Source: Diphasiastrum complanatum
Lineage: Eukaryota > Streptophyta > Lycopodiopsida > Lycopodiales > Lycopodiaceae
Assembly (NCBI GenBank): GCA_029204225.1
Contig: CM055110.1
Span: forward strand, 45,148,267 to 45,212,266
DNA: 64,000 nt
Reading direction: 5' to 3'
Shown piece after piece: positions 20,640-30,945 of this stretch. Both the position numbers and the translations under genes were made by a program. Below the pieces are notes generated by a model. That model was not told the DNA's origin and ran no database searches. It was given only the letters and a program-made list of their open reading frames with translations. How positions within the stretch are numbered: the stretch's first letter is position 1; each line of letters begins with the position of its first letter.

Positions 20640-22450
20640 CATTTTCTTGGTACTACTGTTCTTTGGCACTGTTGAAACTGATCTTTGATACTCCTGTTCT
20701 TTGGTTCTATAGATACACACTCCACCTCTTGTTGTTTGGAACTGTTTTGCAGTGTTTACTCAACTGATATTTTGCTCTTTTGGACTTTTGGGACTATTGG
20801 TACTTGTTGTAGAAGCTTATAAACAACTATCTATTTTCTTTTAGGTACTTATGAAAACTTGTGTAAGATATCTTTTTGTTACTTTTGGTACTCTATATTC
20901 TTTTCAAATAACTTTTCTTTTTGTTGTTTCGTCCTCATGAAATATTTTGTACTTTGGGTGTGCAGAAAGTATTTGTTGTTTGTTGCTTTTGATAGTTTTG
21001 GTAGTTTTTAAATGTCTTTTCAATTTGTTGTTTGCAACATTTTGGTACTTTTCGATCTGCTAGCATTTAGTTGTTTGGTGCTTTCAAATATTTTGGAACT
21101 TTTGGTACTTGTGATATTTCAGGTGTTTTCAAAACTACTGTTTTGTACTTTGAGACTTGCAATAGTTTTTGCATGACTCCGGGTTATTTTATTTGTGGTA
21201 CTTTAATATTTTGAAAAGCTTATAAACAGCTATTTAATGTGCAATGTGCAACAACAAGAAAATTATGTTCGACTACATTTTGACATTTCTTAAAACCCTT
21301 GACTACTAAAGTCTGATACAATTGGTACTTGTTGGTACATGTCATTTGCTTTTTCCTTTTAAGATTGAAGCCTCGAAGTCATTTGCCACTTATTCGTACT
21401 AATGAAGCAATATTTGTATTGAATGTTTGTGTAAGAAAGAAGAATCCTAGTTGTGTGTCGTTCAAACATAGATAGTGCGCGATGTTGGTGCTCGTTTCGG
21501 ACTATATGGAACTATTTTAGTATTGTTATCGAATTGGTAGTATTTAAGGCTTGAAGCATTAGTTCGTAATTTTATAATTTTTGTACTATTTTGGTCATGT
21601 TGTCGTGTTGGTGAAACTCTCGAATACCTAAGATTGGTACTACTGGAACTTATCGTATAACAATTTTGATACTCTAGACTACCGATATAGGTTCTTTAAT
21701 ACCTCGTGTCTCACTTTCATAATTTCTAAAATCATCCAAATTGGTCTACTGAGATTTATAATGTGAATTATCTTTATTTTAAAATCTACAATATTTGGTT
21801 TTATTTTTTTAAAATTTGGTCCTATTTGCAATTTGCATACGACTCGATGCGGTCTTTTTAGTATTGCTTTAGTGTTATTACACCAATTGGTAGTATTACT
21901 CCAGTAGTTGGGTACTAATTTTACAAAATTTGTACTATTTTTGTGTTGGCAAAACTCTGGAATACAAAAGATTGGTGCTACAAGAACTTATCGTATACCA
22001 ATTTTGATCCTCCTTACTACCACATTAGGTTCTTTTATGGTAAGTGTCTCATTTTTATTTTGAAATCTACCAAATTGGTACTATTTAGACTTCTTGTATC
22101 CATATTTTACCCATAAGACTATCAAATTGGGTACTACGACCAATTTTACAAGATTTGTACTATTTTTGTAATGTTTACGTGTTCTTGAAACTTTTGAGTA
22201 TCACAAATTGGTACTATTTAAGCCTATTGTGTAACAATTTTGATCCTCAAGGCTACCAATTAAGGTTCTTCTACTTTCTACATGTTTGGTACTTTGGTAC
22301 TATAAGGTGCTTTGGTACTTTAGTAGTACTTGTATATGATGCTTTGGTACTACCTATTGGTACTTTCTACCATTCGGGTACTACCTTTATATGATACTTT
22401 CATACTACTGTACATGATGCTTTGATACTACATGTTGGTACTTTCTACCT
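20640..22450. repeat. Dispersed TTGGTACT-rich tract
   Basis: About 1.8 kb of AT-rich DNA in which TTGGTACT or close variants (GGTACTTT, GGAACTTT, GGTGCTTT) recur every 20-80 bases, densest at 22285-22445. Spacing is irregular, so it is not a clean tandem array. The motif also occurs, partly in reverse (AGTACCAA), up to about 24030. There is no supported gene. It may be an eroded satellite. Confidence 0.6.
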
Positions 22451-23003
22451 GTAACACGATAAGACTTCTTGAGTATAGATCAGTGGTAACGAGAATACTC
22501 ACTTTGAAGATGTTAACAATAACTTTAATGTAGAAGGAATCTTTTAGAAATTTTGAGTGAACCAACCTTGTATTGAGCAGCACCAGTGTCTGGGTAATTG
22601 TAATGTGCAATAACAGAATAAATTTGGAGAGAATTTTATTGCAATGTGAAGAAAGATACTGAAATGTTATATGTTGGTGAAATCCTTGAGTACCAAAGCT
22701 TTATGAAACTCTATAGTACCAATGCTTCATTCAATTGGTACTTATCAATTTTCAATTTAAATAGTTCAGACAACCAAATTTTGTTATTTTTTACTTCAAA
22801 CTTGTTACTGTCGCATAGTATCTATTTTGGTACTTTTGGTACTATTTTTTTCAAGGGAAACAACAAAACTCGTAACATCAATAGACATCCAAGTTTTAGA
22901 GGGGGTTTGAAATCACTTATGTCATGTAACACAATAAGAATTCTTGAATATAGATCAGTGGTAACGAGATTACTCCTCAAATTCACTTTGAAGATGTTAA
23001 CAA
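22450..23003. repeat. Direct repeat pair of about 75 bp
   Basis: 22450-22521 and 22925-23003 share TGTAACACRATAAGA, TATAGATCAGTGGTAACGAG and CACTTTGAAGATGTTAACAA, the second copy having an extra 7 bases. They are about 475 bases apart. The second copy overlaps the likely first exon of the transposon gene downstream. Confidence 0.8.
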
Positions 23004-25061
23004 TGATCCATCTGCTGCAAACTTTAGGAATCGGATATTTGGAAGGCAAAGCAATACATCAACAATATGTGGGAATTGCTTTTATGTGCAAAGCCTCCTA
23101 ATTAAGAATACCATGCAAAAAAATGCTTGTTCGGGGACTATAGTAAATGTGGCATTTGCACGTTGCCATTATGTCCTTGTTAGACATCAGTGGACAACAT
23201 GGAGTTGTCTGTGAAGATCTTTACAGACGTTATGACAGGGTTTGTTGATGAGGGCGGTTCTATCAAGAAGAGAAAGGATTTGGTAGTGCAAAGAATGTGG
23301 AGCACTGCTTTTGTTGACCTGGTTTCAGCACATTTGAAAAAGTCCATCAAGCATAACTTTATGTTTCGGTGGCAGTCACAACAATTTAAAGATTGCTTGC
23401 TGAAATTTCTTTCGGATGTTGTTGTTTCAGTCATCGACTTTGCGGAGAATTATTCGTTCAAGATGTAGAATGAGATGCAGTCCATGCATTGCTGGTCTAA
23501 TCAGGTCAGGATACTTGTGCACATAACGTATGTCAGAAACTCTGTAGGTGCAACTGAAAAGACTCTTCATTTTTACATATCAGATGATAAGCTGCATGAC
23601 ACCCTATTTGTACAACATTGTCTACTACTACATGACAATCGGTTGAAAGAGAACGGGTATAATCTGAGGTGTCATTGGGTGTGGTTAGACGATGCGACAT
23701 CCCAATTCAAAACTCGAAGTCCTTTCTTCTTCGTGGCCAGATATATTTGTTGGGGGTTCTCACTATCTATTATTATTACTCTATAGTTTTCAGGTTTGTT
23801 TCTTCAGATAGTACCAAAATTGGTACTGAACTATAAGACTTTAACTACATAGTCCGTCTTGTAATACCAAAATACACAGTACCAATTATTTTGGAGTACA
23901 AATATACTATTCTGGAGTACCAATTGTTTTCCTAATAAATATAGCACCAAACTGGGTCTATACGGGACACTTGAATATAGTAAAAAATTGGTACTAGACA
24001 GGTCACCAAGTTCAGAACTACGGGTACTATTTGCAAGCACTGTTTATTGCAGCCTACATAAAAATAAAAAATCTAACATTTTGTTTGCTTTTTGGACAAA
24101 TATTATCACTTGACAGGTCTGCAAATGATGCATAATTTTTCTACCTCAGGCCATGGAAAAGATGAGCCTGACGGGGCAGGCGTGGTTATCAAGAGAACTC
24201 TCACTCACAAGGAGTTGAAACTAGACGGTTGGCCCTTGAAATGTGCAACAGATGTGGTCGCATATCTGAAAGAAACATTTAGGCCAAAAGGAAAAGGCCA
24301 CATCTATAGTACAAGAAAGGATGAGGTGCAACATGATGTGAAATGGAATTGTCAGTGCATCACATGCTCACGCTCGTTCCTCACGCTTGTTCCATTGTAT
24401 TGGCGGGATATTTTCAAGATAGTCCATGCTCACTACAATGTCGTACATTGTCATGTTTTTGTGATTCATGTACTGCAGGGCAATGGAGAAGATGCAGGAA
24501 CAGACAACACATGATGGAAGAGTGAAAATATTTATTTATCCAGCCATTGCTAGAGTCAAAGGCAGCTAGCAGCGATGAAGACAATAATGTTGGAGATAAT
24601 GACAGTGCTTATTTTTCCATGCCAATGCATAATGACACCAACCTACCCAAGTATGAGGGGAACCCTGATAGTTTGTGTGGCTTGCTATCCATTGAATACA
24701 ATTTTGCAGTCAAAGTAACAGAGAGGAGAGAGGATTTCTACATTCTTAAATGCACCAAGATGATGTACCAGGCAATGACAGCACAAAAGGATACATGGCA
24801 CAGTAGAATTGTTAGAGGAGGGAGAGTAGCTGAAGGCCTATACTATGGCCAAGTCAAAGGCATGATCAATACATAAAACCTTCTAGACCAGACACAACCG
24901 GTAATGATCTATTCACACCTTGTGAGAGCAATCCGGTTTTTCATGAAGCCTATCCTTGGATATCATAACATGTTTCGATTATCCACCGATATGTATGAGA
25001 ACATATACAACAACATGTCATACGAAGATGACAATGATCAAGAGGACTTCCTTAACGCCTA
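22960..25061 (+). pseudogene. Transposon-derived gene of unassigned family
   Basis: In order it reads NDPSAANFRNRIFGRQS, then from 23190 a 92-residue frame ending VIDFAENYSFKM, then HFYISDDKLHDTLFVQHCLL and HWVWLDDATSQFKTRSPFFF, and after an intron-like gap (about 23786-24115) FSTSGHGKDEPDGAGVVIKR, later a segment with EDFYILKCTKMMYQ and finally SHLVRAIRFFMKPILGYHNM to a stop at 25061. Blocks like DFAENY, SDDKxHD and W-x-D-x-A-S-Q-F-K recall an uncharacterised transposon family of plants and animals that I know only by pattern. A TAG at 23466 and frame changes show decay. Conserved acidic residues could be catalytic. Confidence 0.65.
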
Positions 25062-25139
25062 AGATCAGGATGCAAGTAACCTTATCACAAGAACACAAGA
25101 AGCAAATATCTGCCCAACATACAAAGGAGGTAGCGCGAC

Positions 25140-25565
25140 TAAAAATTTTTTTGCATGGATATAGTCATGGATTGGCGTGGATATACTCATGGATATCGTC
25201 ATGTGGATGTTCCATGCAACTATCATTTTTGGCAACAGCTATCCATAATTCACCGAAGACCGTGAAATTCAAATCGCGTGGATTATCCACGTGTGGATCT
25301 TCCACGCAAACTCTGACAACCGGCAACCTCCGACGACCGGACCCGGGCATGGGAATGTGTTTTTCTCATGGATTATCCATGCCATAGTAAGATGCAAAAA
25401 ATTTAGGCTCGGCTTTTGCGTGGATATTGTGTGGCAAATTATCCACGCGTATTTTTTTTATTCACGAAAAATCCAAAGAGTTGGGACCATGGATAACACA
25501 TGGATAAACTTTGTTTTATATCCACGTGGTATCCACGGGTGGATAATCCACGCAAAATTTTTGAC
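25140..25565. repeat. Cluster of GTGGAT/ATCCAC palindromes
   Basis: More than a dozen GTGGAT or CATGGAT motifs and their complements pack into about 420 bases, often as palindromes: GTGGATTATCCAC at about 25279, GTGGATCTTCCAC at 25293, CATGGATTATCCATG at 25367, GTGGATAATCCAC at about 25540, plus a wider pair at about 25418-25450. There is no gene. Confidence 0.8.
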
Positions 25566-25599
25566 CAAAAAATAAAACTTGGCGCGTGAACCAGGCCAA

Positions 25600-26080
25600 A
25601 ATGTGGTTCGCTCCTAAACTAGATGTCGACTTCTTTTTTCTTTTGTGTGGGAGAGAGAAAAAGAGAGAAAAGACGGGAGTGAGGATGAGATGGAGGTGAA
25701 TGTGAGTGAGAATATTGATAGGTTTTTTATAGATATTGATAGTGTTTTGTGTTTTTAGTCTATTGATGGATGTTACTTGTATTTGTTTTGTGATCATAAT
25801 CCTTTAGTATAAGTTTTTAGATCCTTTTTGTTTGTGATGTAGGCTTGGATATGAAAAATGGAAAAAGAGCTTTCATTGCAAAGGATTGAAAGATCAAGTG
25901 CATGCAAAAGGAAAAGCAAAGATTGGAAAACAATGGAGATACAATAGTAAAGGTAAATTCACATTAATTTGGTTCATTTGATATTTAGTTGATAACTTAA
26001 TGTGTTATCTATTGATATATTGTATTGTGGTTGACACTGTCTCAATTAATTTTGGATTCTTTTTTTAAGTTTTGGACTAT
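25600..26080. other. No gene seen
   Basis: AT-rich DNA with a GAGAGAAAAAGAGAG stretch near 25650. No domain was recognised in any frame. Confidence 0.5.
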
Positions 26081-26128
26081 TTTTGGGATGTGGCAGCTCC
26101 ACCCGTTGCAGCAGGTAGAGGCTCCCGA

Positions 26129-26210
26129 AAAAAAAAAAAAAAAAAAAACGAATTTTTTTTTCAAAAAAATTCGTTTTTTCTTTTTCTTTCTTTTTTGTTT
26201 TTTTTTTTTT
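26129..26210. repeat. A/T homopolymer block with a small hairpin
   Basis: A run of about 19 A, then CGAATTTTTTTTTC and its near complement, then long T runs. Open frames here are Lys or Phe runs only. Confidence 0.9.
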
Positions 26211-26384
26211 AAATATTGGAGGCTCCACCCATCATGGTGGATGGACACCTCCCAAAATATATACAACAATTTGTGTATATGCATGAGGTGAGAGGATGTA
26301 TGAGGGTGTGCACCCATCTTTTGACACACTTTGTAATTGTAAGTTTCTTTTTGTATGGGGAGGGTGCATCCTAGGGGGCAACAA

Positions 26385-26765
26385 CCAAGGATTAAGGATT
26401 AAGGGTAAAGGGCCAAGAGCCAAGGGTTAAGGGTTAAGGTCCAAGGGAGAAGGATTCAGGGCCAACGAGCAATGGCAGAGGGCTAAGGGCAAGTGCTACG
26501 GCTAAGGGCCAAGGACCAAGGGTGGGACAAAAGTTAAGAGTTAAGAGCCAAGGGCCAAGCGCTATGGGCCAATGGTGAAAGGCCAAGTGTCTAGGGCCAA
26601 GGCCCAAGGGCTAAGCATTAAGGTCCAAGAACCAAGGGTTAAGGTCCAAGGGCCAAGGGTTAAAGGCTAAGAGACAAGGGCTAACGACCAAGGGCTAAGG
26701 AACAAGGGCCAAGGACCAAGGGCTAAGGATGAAGGCCAATGGCGAAAGACAAATGAACAAAGGCT
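26385..26765. repeat. Degenerate AAGGGYY heptamer array
   Basis: The DNA is made of units close to 7 bases such as AAGGGCC, AAGGGTT, AAGGGCT and AAGGTCC, on one strand only. It runs directly into the TTTAGGG-like tract that follows. It may be a variant telomere-type repeat or an unrelated minisatellite. Confidence 0.8.
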
Positions 26766-27152
26766 AAGGGCCAAGGGAGAAGGATTTAGGGTTTAGGGCT
26801 AGGAGTTTAGGGTTTAGGACTACGGGTTATAAATTTAGGATTTAGGATTTAAATTTTAGGGGTAAGGGCCTAGGGTTTATTGTTTAGGGTTCAAGATTTA
26901 GGTTTTGAGATTTAGAATTTAGGGTTTAGGGTTTAGAAATTAAGATTTAGAGTTTAGGATCTAGGGTTTAGGGCATAGGGCTTAGAGTTTAAGATTTCGG
27001 GCTTAGGGTTTAGGATCTAAGGTTTAGGGATAAGGGCTTAGGGTTTAGAGTTTATGGCTAGGTTAGAATTTAGGATTTAGGGTTTAGGATCTAGGGCTAA
27101 GTGCTTAAGATTTAGGATTTAGTGTTAAGGGTTTAGGTTTAGAGTTTAGACT
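26766..27152. repeat. Degenerate interstitial telomere-like (TTTAGGG) tract
   Basis: Nearly 400 bases consist of TTTAGGG and one- or two-base variants (TTTAGGA, TTTAGAG, CTAGGGT), all with G on the plus strand. TTTAGGG is the plant telomere unit; here the units are too eroded to be a live telomere. A copia LTR begins directly afterwards. Internal telomere-like blocks are well known in conifers. Confidence 0.8.
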
Positions 27153-27154
27153 TT

Positions 27155-27302
27155 GAATGGATGCCAACTCACTATCCATTATGACTGACGATCTAATTAG
27201 TTGTCCTACTATTGGATGTTGCCGCATTTGCTTAGTATAAATAGCTACTCATATTTCTACTTTGAACAATGCGATCAATAGATCAACAAGTATTGAATAG
27301 TT

Positions 27303-27376
<74 letters not shown>

Positions 27377-27896
27377 CTTGTGAGCTTGAACACTCTTGAG
27401 CATTCTAGCTCACTTCTTAGAGTTGTTTAGAGATTGTTATTGCGCTTATTGCTTATCAGCATTGCACTTAATTCAGACTTTTAATTTAGCCACTCAGAGA
27501 TAGCTTAGAGCACGCGGCTTCAATCTGCAACTTGTTGTACTCATTTACTTCTGTTTCGCTTTCATACTGAATCAATACTATCTTCTTATTGTGTTTGTCT
27601 CAAAATGTATGCATTTCTGTAGTTCTTCACAACCAATTATTTGTTTGATAATTCAATGCATTAATGTTCGGCTACATAATCACTATAGTATTGATGATCT
27701 CAAGATCAAACATGATTTCTATCACTTGTTTTGTTCGAAATTGATAGGCGTAGTCATGCATGAAGAAAGAGAAAGATAGTTTATTCCGCTGATAAGTTTT
27801 CTCTCTTGTCATTCGAATTCTTTTTATTCGAATCTTATTTGTTCAAATTCTTTTCGAATCTTATTCGACCTATCTTTCACACACCTATTTCCAACA
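27155..27896 (+). repeat. Copia LTR carrying a (CT)n array, 5' truncated
   Basis: It is homologous, on the opposite strand, to the R-U5 half of the LTR at 44083-45266. It has a TATA box (TATAAATAG at about 27237), a CT array at 27305-27373, and ends CCAACA at 27896 directly before TGGTATCAGAGCG. The left border is lost against the telomere-like tract. Confidence 0.85.
27305..27373. repeat. (CT)n microsatellite inside the copia LTR
   Basis: A perfect CT array of about 69 bases lies just after the TATA box, between GAATAGTTAG and CAAGCTTGTGAGC. The LTR at 44083-45266 has the same array (as GA, 44603-44720) at the same place, so the array travels with the LTR family. Confidence 0.95.
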
Positions 27897-27909
27897 TGGT
27901 ATCAGAGCG
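27897..27909 (+). other. Copia primer-binding site (orphan)
   Basis: TGGTATCAGAGCG matches the initiator tRNA-Met site exactly and follows the LTR end. No gag frame follows, so the internal region was lost. Confidence 0.9.
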
Positions 27910-28640
27910 TTGATTCTTCAAGGCCTAATACTATATCAGAGCTTGTGAACTCTTATACTTGATATCTTTCACGATATCAAATTATTCTTCAGTTCAAATC
28001 AATTTTTTTCGGTATCAAAGAATTGTTACATTCTTTATATGCACTACACTTAAAAGGTAGAATTGATGGAAAAGCATCAATCCCTAATTTCCTAAGAAAT
28101 TGTAAGAAAGACCCTCAATTTCATGCATGAATAGTTTTTCTTTGGCTGCAATTGATTGCCATTGATTGCTTATTTATAAATGTTGGTGTTCATCTTCCAA
28201 CCCCATGTAGCTTTGAAATTTGTCAACAAGCAAACGCAAAGGAGGGTATTTAGAGGAGGATATGGAGCCAGCTTAACCTTGCATGTATGAGAGAAGCTTA
28301 ATTTGAAAGAGAAGAGATATCCCTCATGGAATTAAGGTCATAGTTAAAGGTTGGAGGCCTAGATTAAGATGGTGGATTGCTATGGATCTAAGAGTGACTC
28401 ACTACTAGTAGTGAAGGGGCCTTGGAGGGTATAAGTATACCCATAGGGCTCTCTCTAGTGTATGCTTGATTTTGGTTATTGTCGCTACATGTTGCTAGTG
28501 TGATCCCTCTCTCCTATTGTAATTGTATGGTCCATAGCTTGGGGGCTAGATTTGATCAATCTAGTTTGGTTGGGTTGGTTTATCCACATCCTATTCCCTT
28601 TGTGTCTTTGTTCGGTTGCCTAGTCTTGGATCCTCGGAGA
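27910..28640. other. No gene seen
   Basis: Copia leader remnant and unassigned AT-rich DNA. Every frame is short and none shows a domain. Confidence 0.5.
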
Positions 28641-28649
28641 AGGACTTGA

Positions 28650-29290
28650 TGCCAACCACCATTGTTGGTGCTTTTGGGGATGGTAAGGATGCAAACAAAA
28701 AAAAAAAGTTGCTCCTGATGCACTTTTCCACCCTTGCCACCACTAATAGGATTCGTTGGGATACACAAAAACCAATTTTTTGCTTTTTCTAGACCATAGC
28801 CCCCATTGATGTTGATGTGGGTAGCAAGGATGCAAACATACTCCCTTTTCACTTCCATTAACATTGATGGAAGTGTTTAAGCACTTCTTTGATGGTGGTA
28901 AAAAGAATGCAAACAAGCCAAAATGTTGCTTTGTAAAACCTTTTCACATGCATTCACTGCCATGTAACAAGCTAGGGCACACACAAAGAAAGTTTTTTCT
29001 TTTTTGGACGCAAGCCACTCACATCAATGCTTGCTCTTCTTGAATCCCAACAAATTTAAGCTTTTTCTAGACCATATCATCCCAATTGATGATGATGGGA
29101 GTTGCAAACATGCAAAATGCCGCTATCACACCCATTTACATTAGTGGGAGTGTTTTGGGCATGGGAACTTTTTTGATGGGGGTAAAAGAAATGCAAACAA
29201 GTAAAAATGTTGCTCTTTATACACCCTTTTCACATGCATTCACCACAATACAAGAGGCTAGGCCACCAAAAGTAGGTTTTTTTATCTTCA
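28650..29290. repeat. Diverged tandem repeat, unit about 275 bp
   Basis: CTTTTTCTAGACCATA, a GATGATG-like block, GCAAACAWGCMAAATG, and TTTTCACATGCATTCACYRC recur in order at about 28785-28995 and 29060-29290. A shorter, older partial copy lies at about 28650-28780. It is non-coding. Confidence 0.7.
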
Positions 29291-29299
29291 GATGTTGTG

Positions 29300-30640
29300 T
29301 TAGGATGGTCAATAACAAAAGCATTTTATGAAATGGCATAAAAAGATATTATACAATTTCTCATAATTGGATTGTATGTTGGTTCTATATAAAATCTTGC
29401 AACAATTTCTGGTTGTTTGCCTTCCAATGTAGAGACATACAATTTGTGGTCGTTTGTCATCCAATGTAGAGACATTACCCCAATGCATGTCAAAGGTCAT
29501 ATAAGTTCGAACGTATTTGTGCACAAAAGATCACAAAGGTGATGCATAATTGTTTATGATAAGGCCATGGAGAACATCAATGACATTTTCAATGTAAATG
29601 AATTTATGTGTTATCCACCACACACTAACCCAATGTAAAGCTCTTCATAATGAGTGATGTACTATTTATTTGACATGGGTGATGTTTTTTAAAATGGCTA
29701 CCATTTTCTAATCCATGTTGTTTGTTTGCAATCATAATTGCCATGTACAAATTCAATCATTTGCAATTGGAAATGATTGTGTGCTTGGTGAAACTTCCAA
29801 GTGGAAAGGACGGTCAATCTAAGTGGGATATATGGGTAGAGTTGTTCATTGTGGCCAGCTAGGCGCATGCTCAATTCCCAACCTTTGCGAAGTGACATCA
29901 TAGGGGCTTGCCCCTTACATGGCATTGCCCAACTAGCATTGCTATGTTGTATATAACCGACCATTAGTAATTTAACACGTTGCAAAATGTTGTAGCTTAA
30001 AGTGCATAGATACATCGACATGAAAGGTCCCAATGCCCTTATAGCAAAACAAACGAGAAAGTGGTGATCGCCACAATGAAGACTTGCATCAATGAAAAAA
30101 CCTCACATTTTGATTACTCGCAAAATGTGCACATTTGTATGGCAAGCAAGCAATCTAGGTTTAAAAATAGAATTTTTAATTACTTACAATATTCATGAGC
30201 ACTCCAAAATTGGTTGCAACTCTTTTTGCTTTATGTTCATATTTCAACCACGTGAACTTCAGTCATGAGCATGCGTTTACTCGATTGTGTGGTGTGAATT
30301 AACGCCAACAGTGTCACCAAGTACATCTCAAGCCCTTTCCAAAGAAGACTAGCTCAAAAGTAAGGAACTCAACAACTTTTAGTCTCGTCACTTCCACGTT
30401 AGACAAATAATATTGTCTAACTTAGCTAACCGTACTATGAAAAATATATAGTGTTGCAAAATAGCTATTTAAAAATCAGAATTATATCAATAATGAATGC
30501 ATAGCGAGTAGCATCACTTGGTTATTACGAATAAGCATAGCATCTATCCTCCACCTCTTATGCTCTAATACTAAATTCACCTTTACAATGTTCAAATCAT
30601 AGGTCCCGCGGTACCACAATATATTATATTATTTAATATT
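29300..30640. other. No gene seen
   Basis: AT-rich DNA. A 40-45-base block (GTTTGYCWTCCAATGTAGAGACAT) occurs twice near 29415 and 29453. The 111-residue minus-strand frame at 29698-30033 has no recognisable motif. Confidence 0.5.
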
Positions 30641-30945
30641 TAATATTTTTTTAATTTTTGTTTTACCTAAACCTACCCCCGCCCCCCTCGCGTTTCCATC
30701 TGAAATTTTTTTTGTGCCCTCCTCCGCCCTGCCATCGCTGCTGTTTTGCCTGTCTGCCTTCGATCCCTTGCGTCGCCCTTCGCCCACGCAATGCCCTGCC
30801 CTGCCCTGCATCTGATTTGCTTCGCCCTGCCTTCGCCCATTTTTAGCGTCTCTCCAACAGTGAACCCTGCTGTTTTTTTTTCCAACAATCCATCCTTCCA
30901 GCTCCAGCTTCATCTGCATTTTTTTCCCTAGTTTTCTCCATCGCA

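Noticed and set aside
25140-25565. TTATCCAC words like bacterial DnaA boxes
   Set aside because: The setting is plant nuclear DNA; the words are part of a local palindrome cluster and no replication origin or bacterial gene is near.
26025-26329. Lys- and Phe-rich frames on both strands
   Set aside because: They come from A and T homopolymers.
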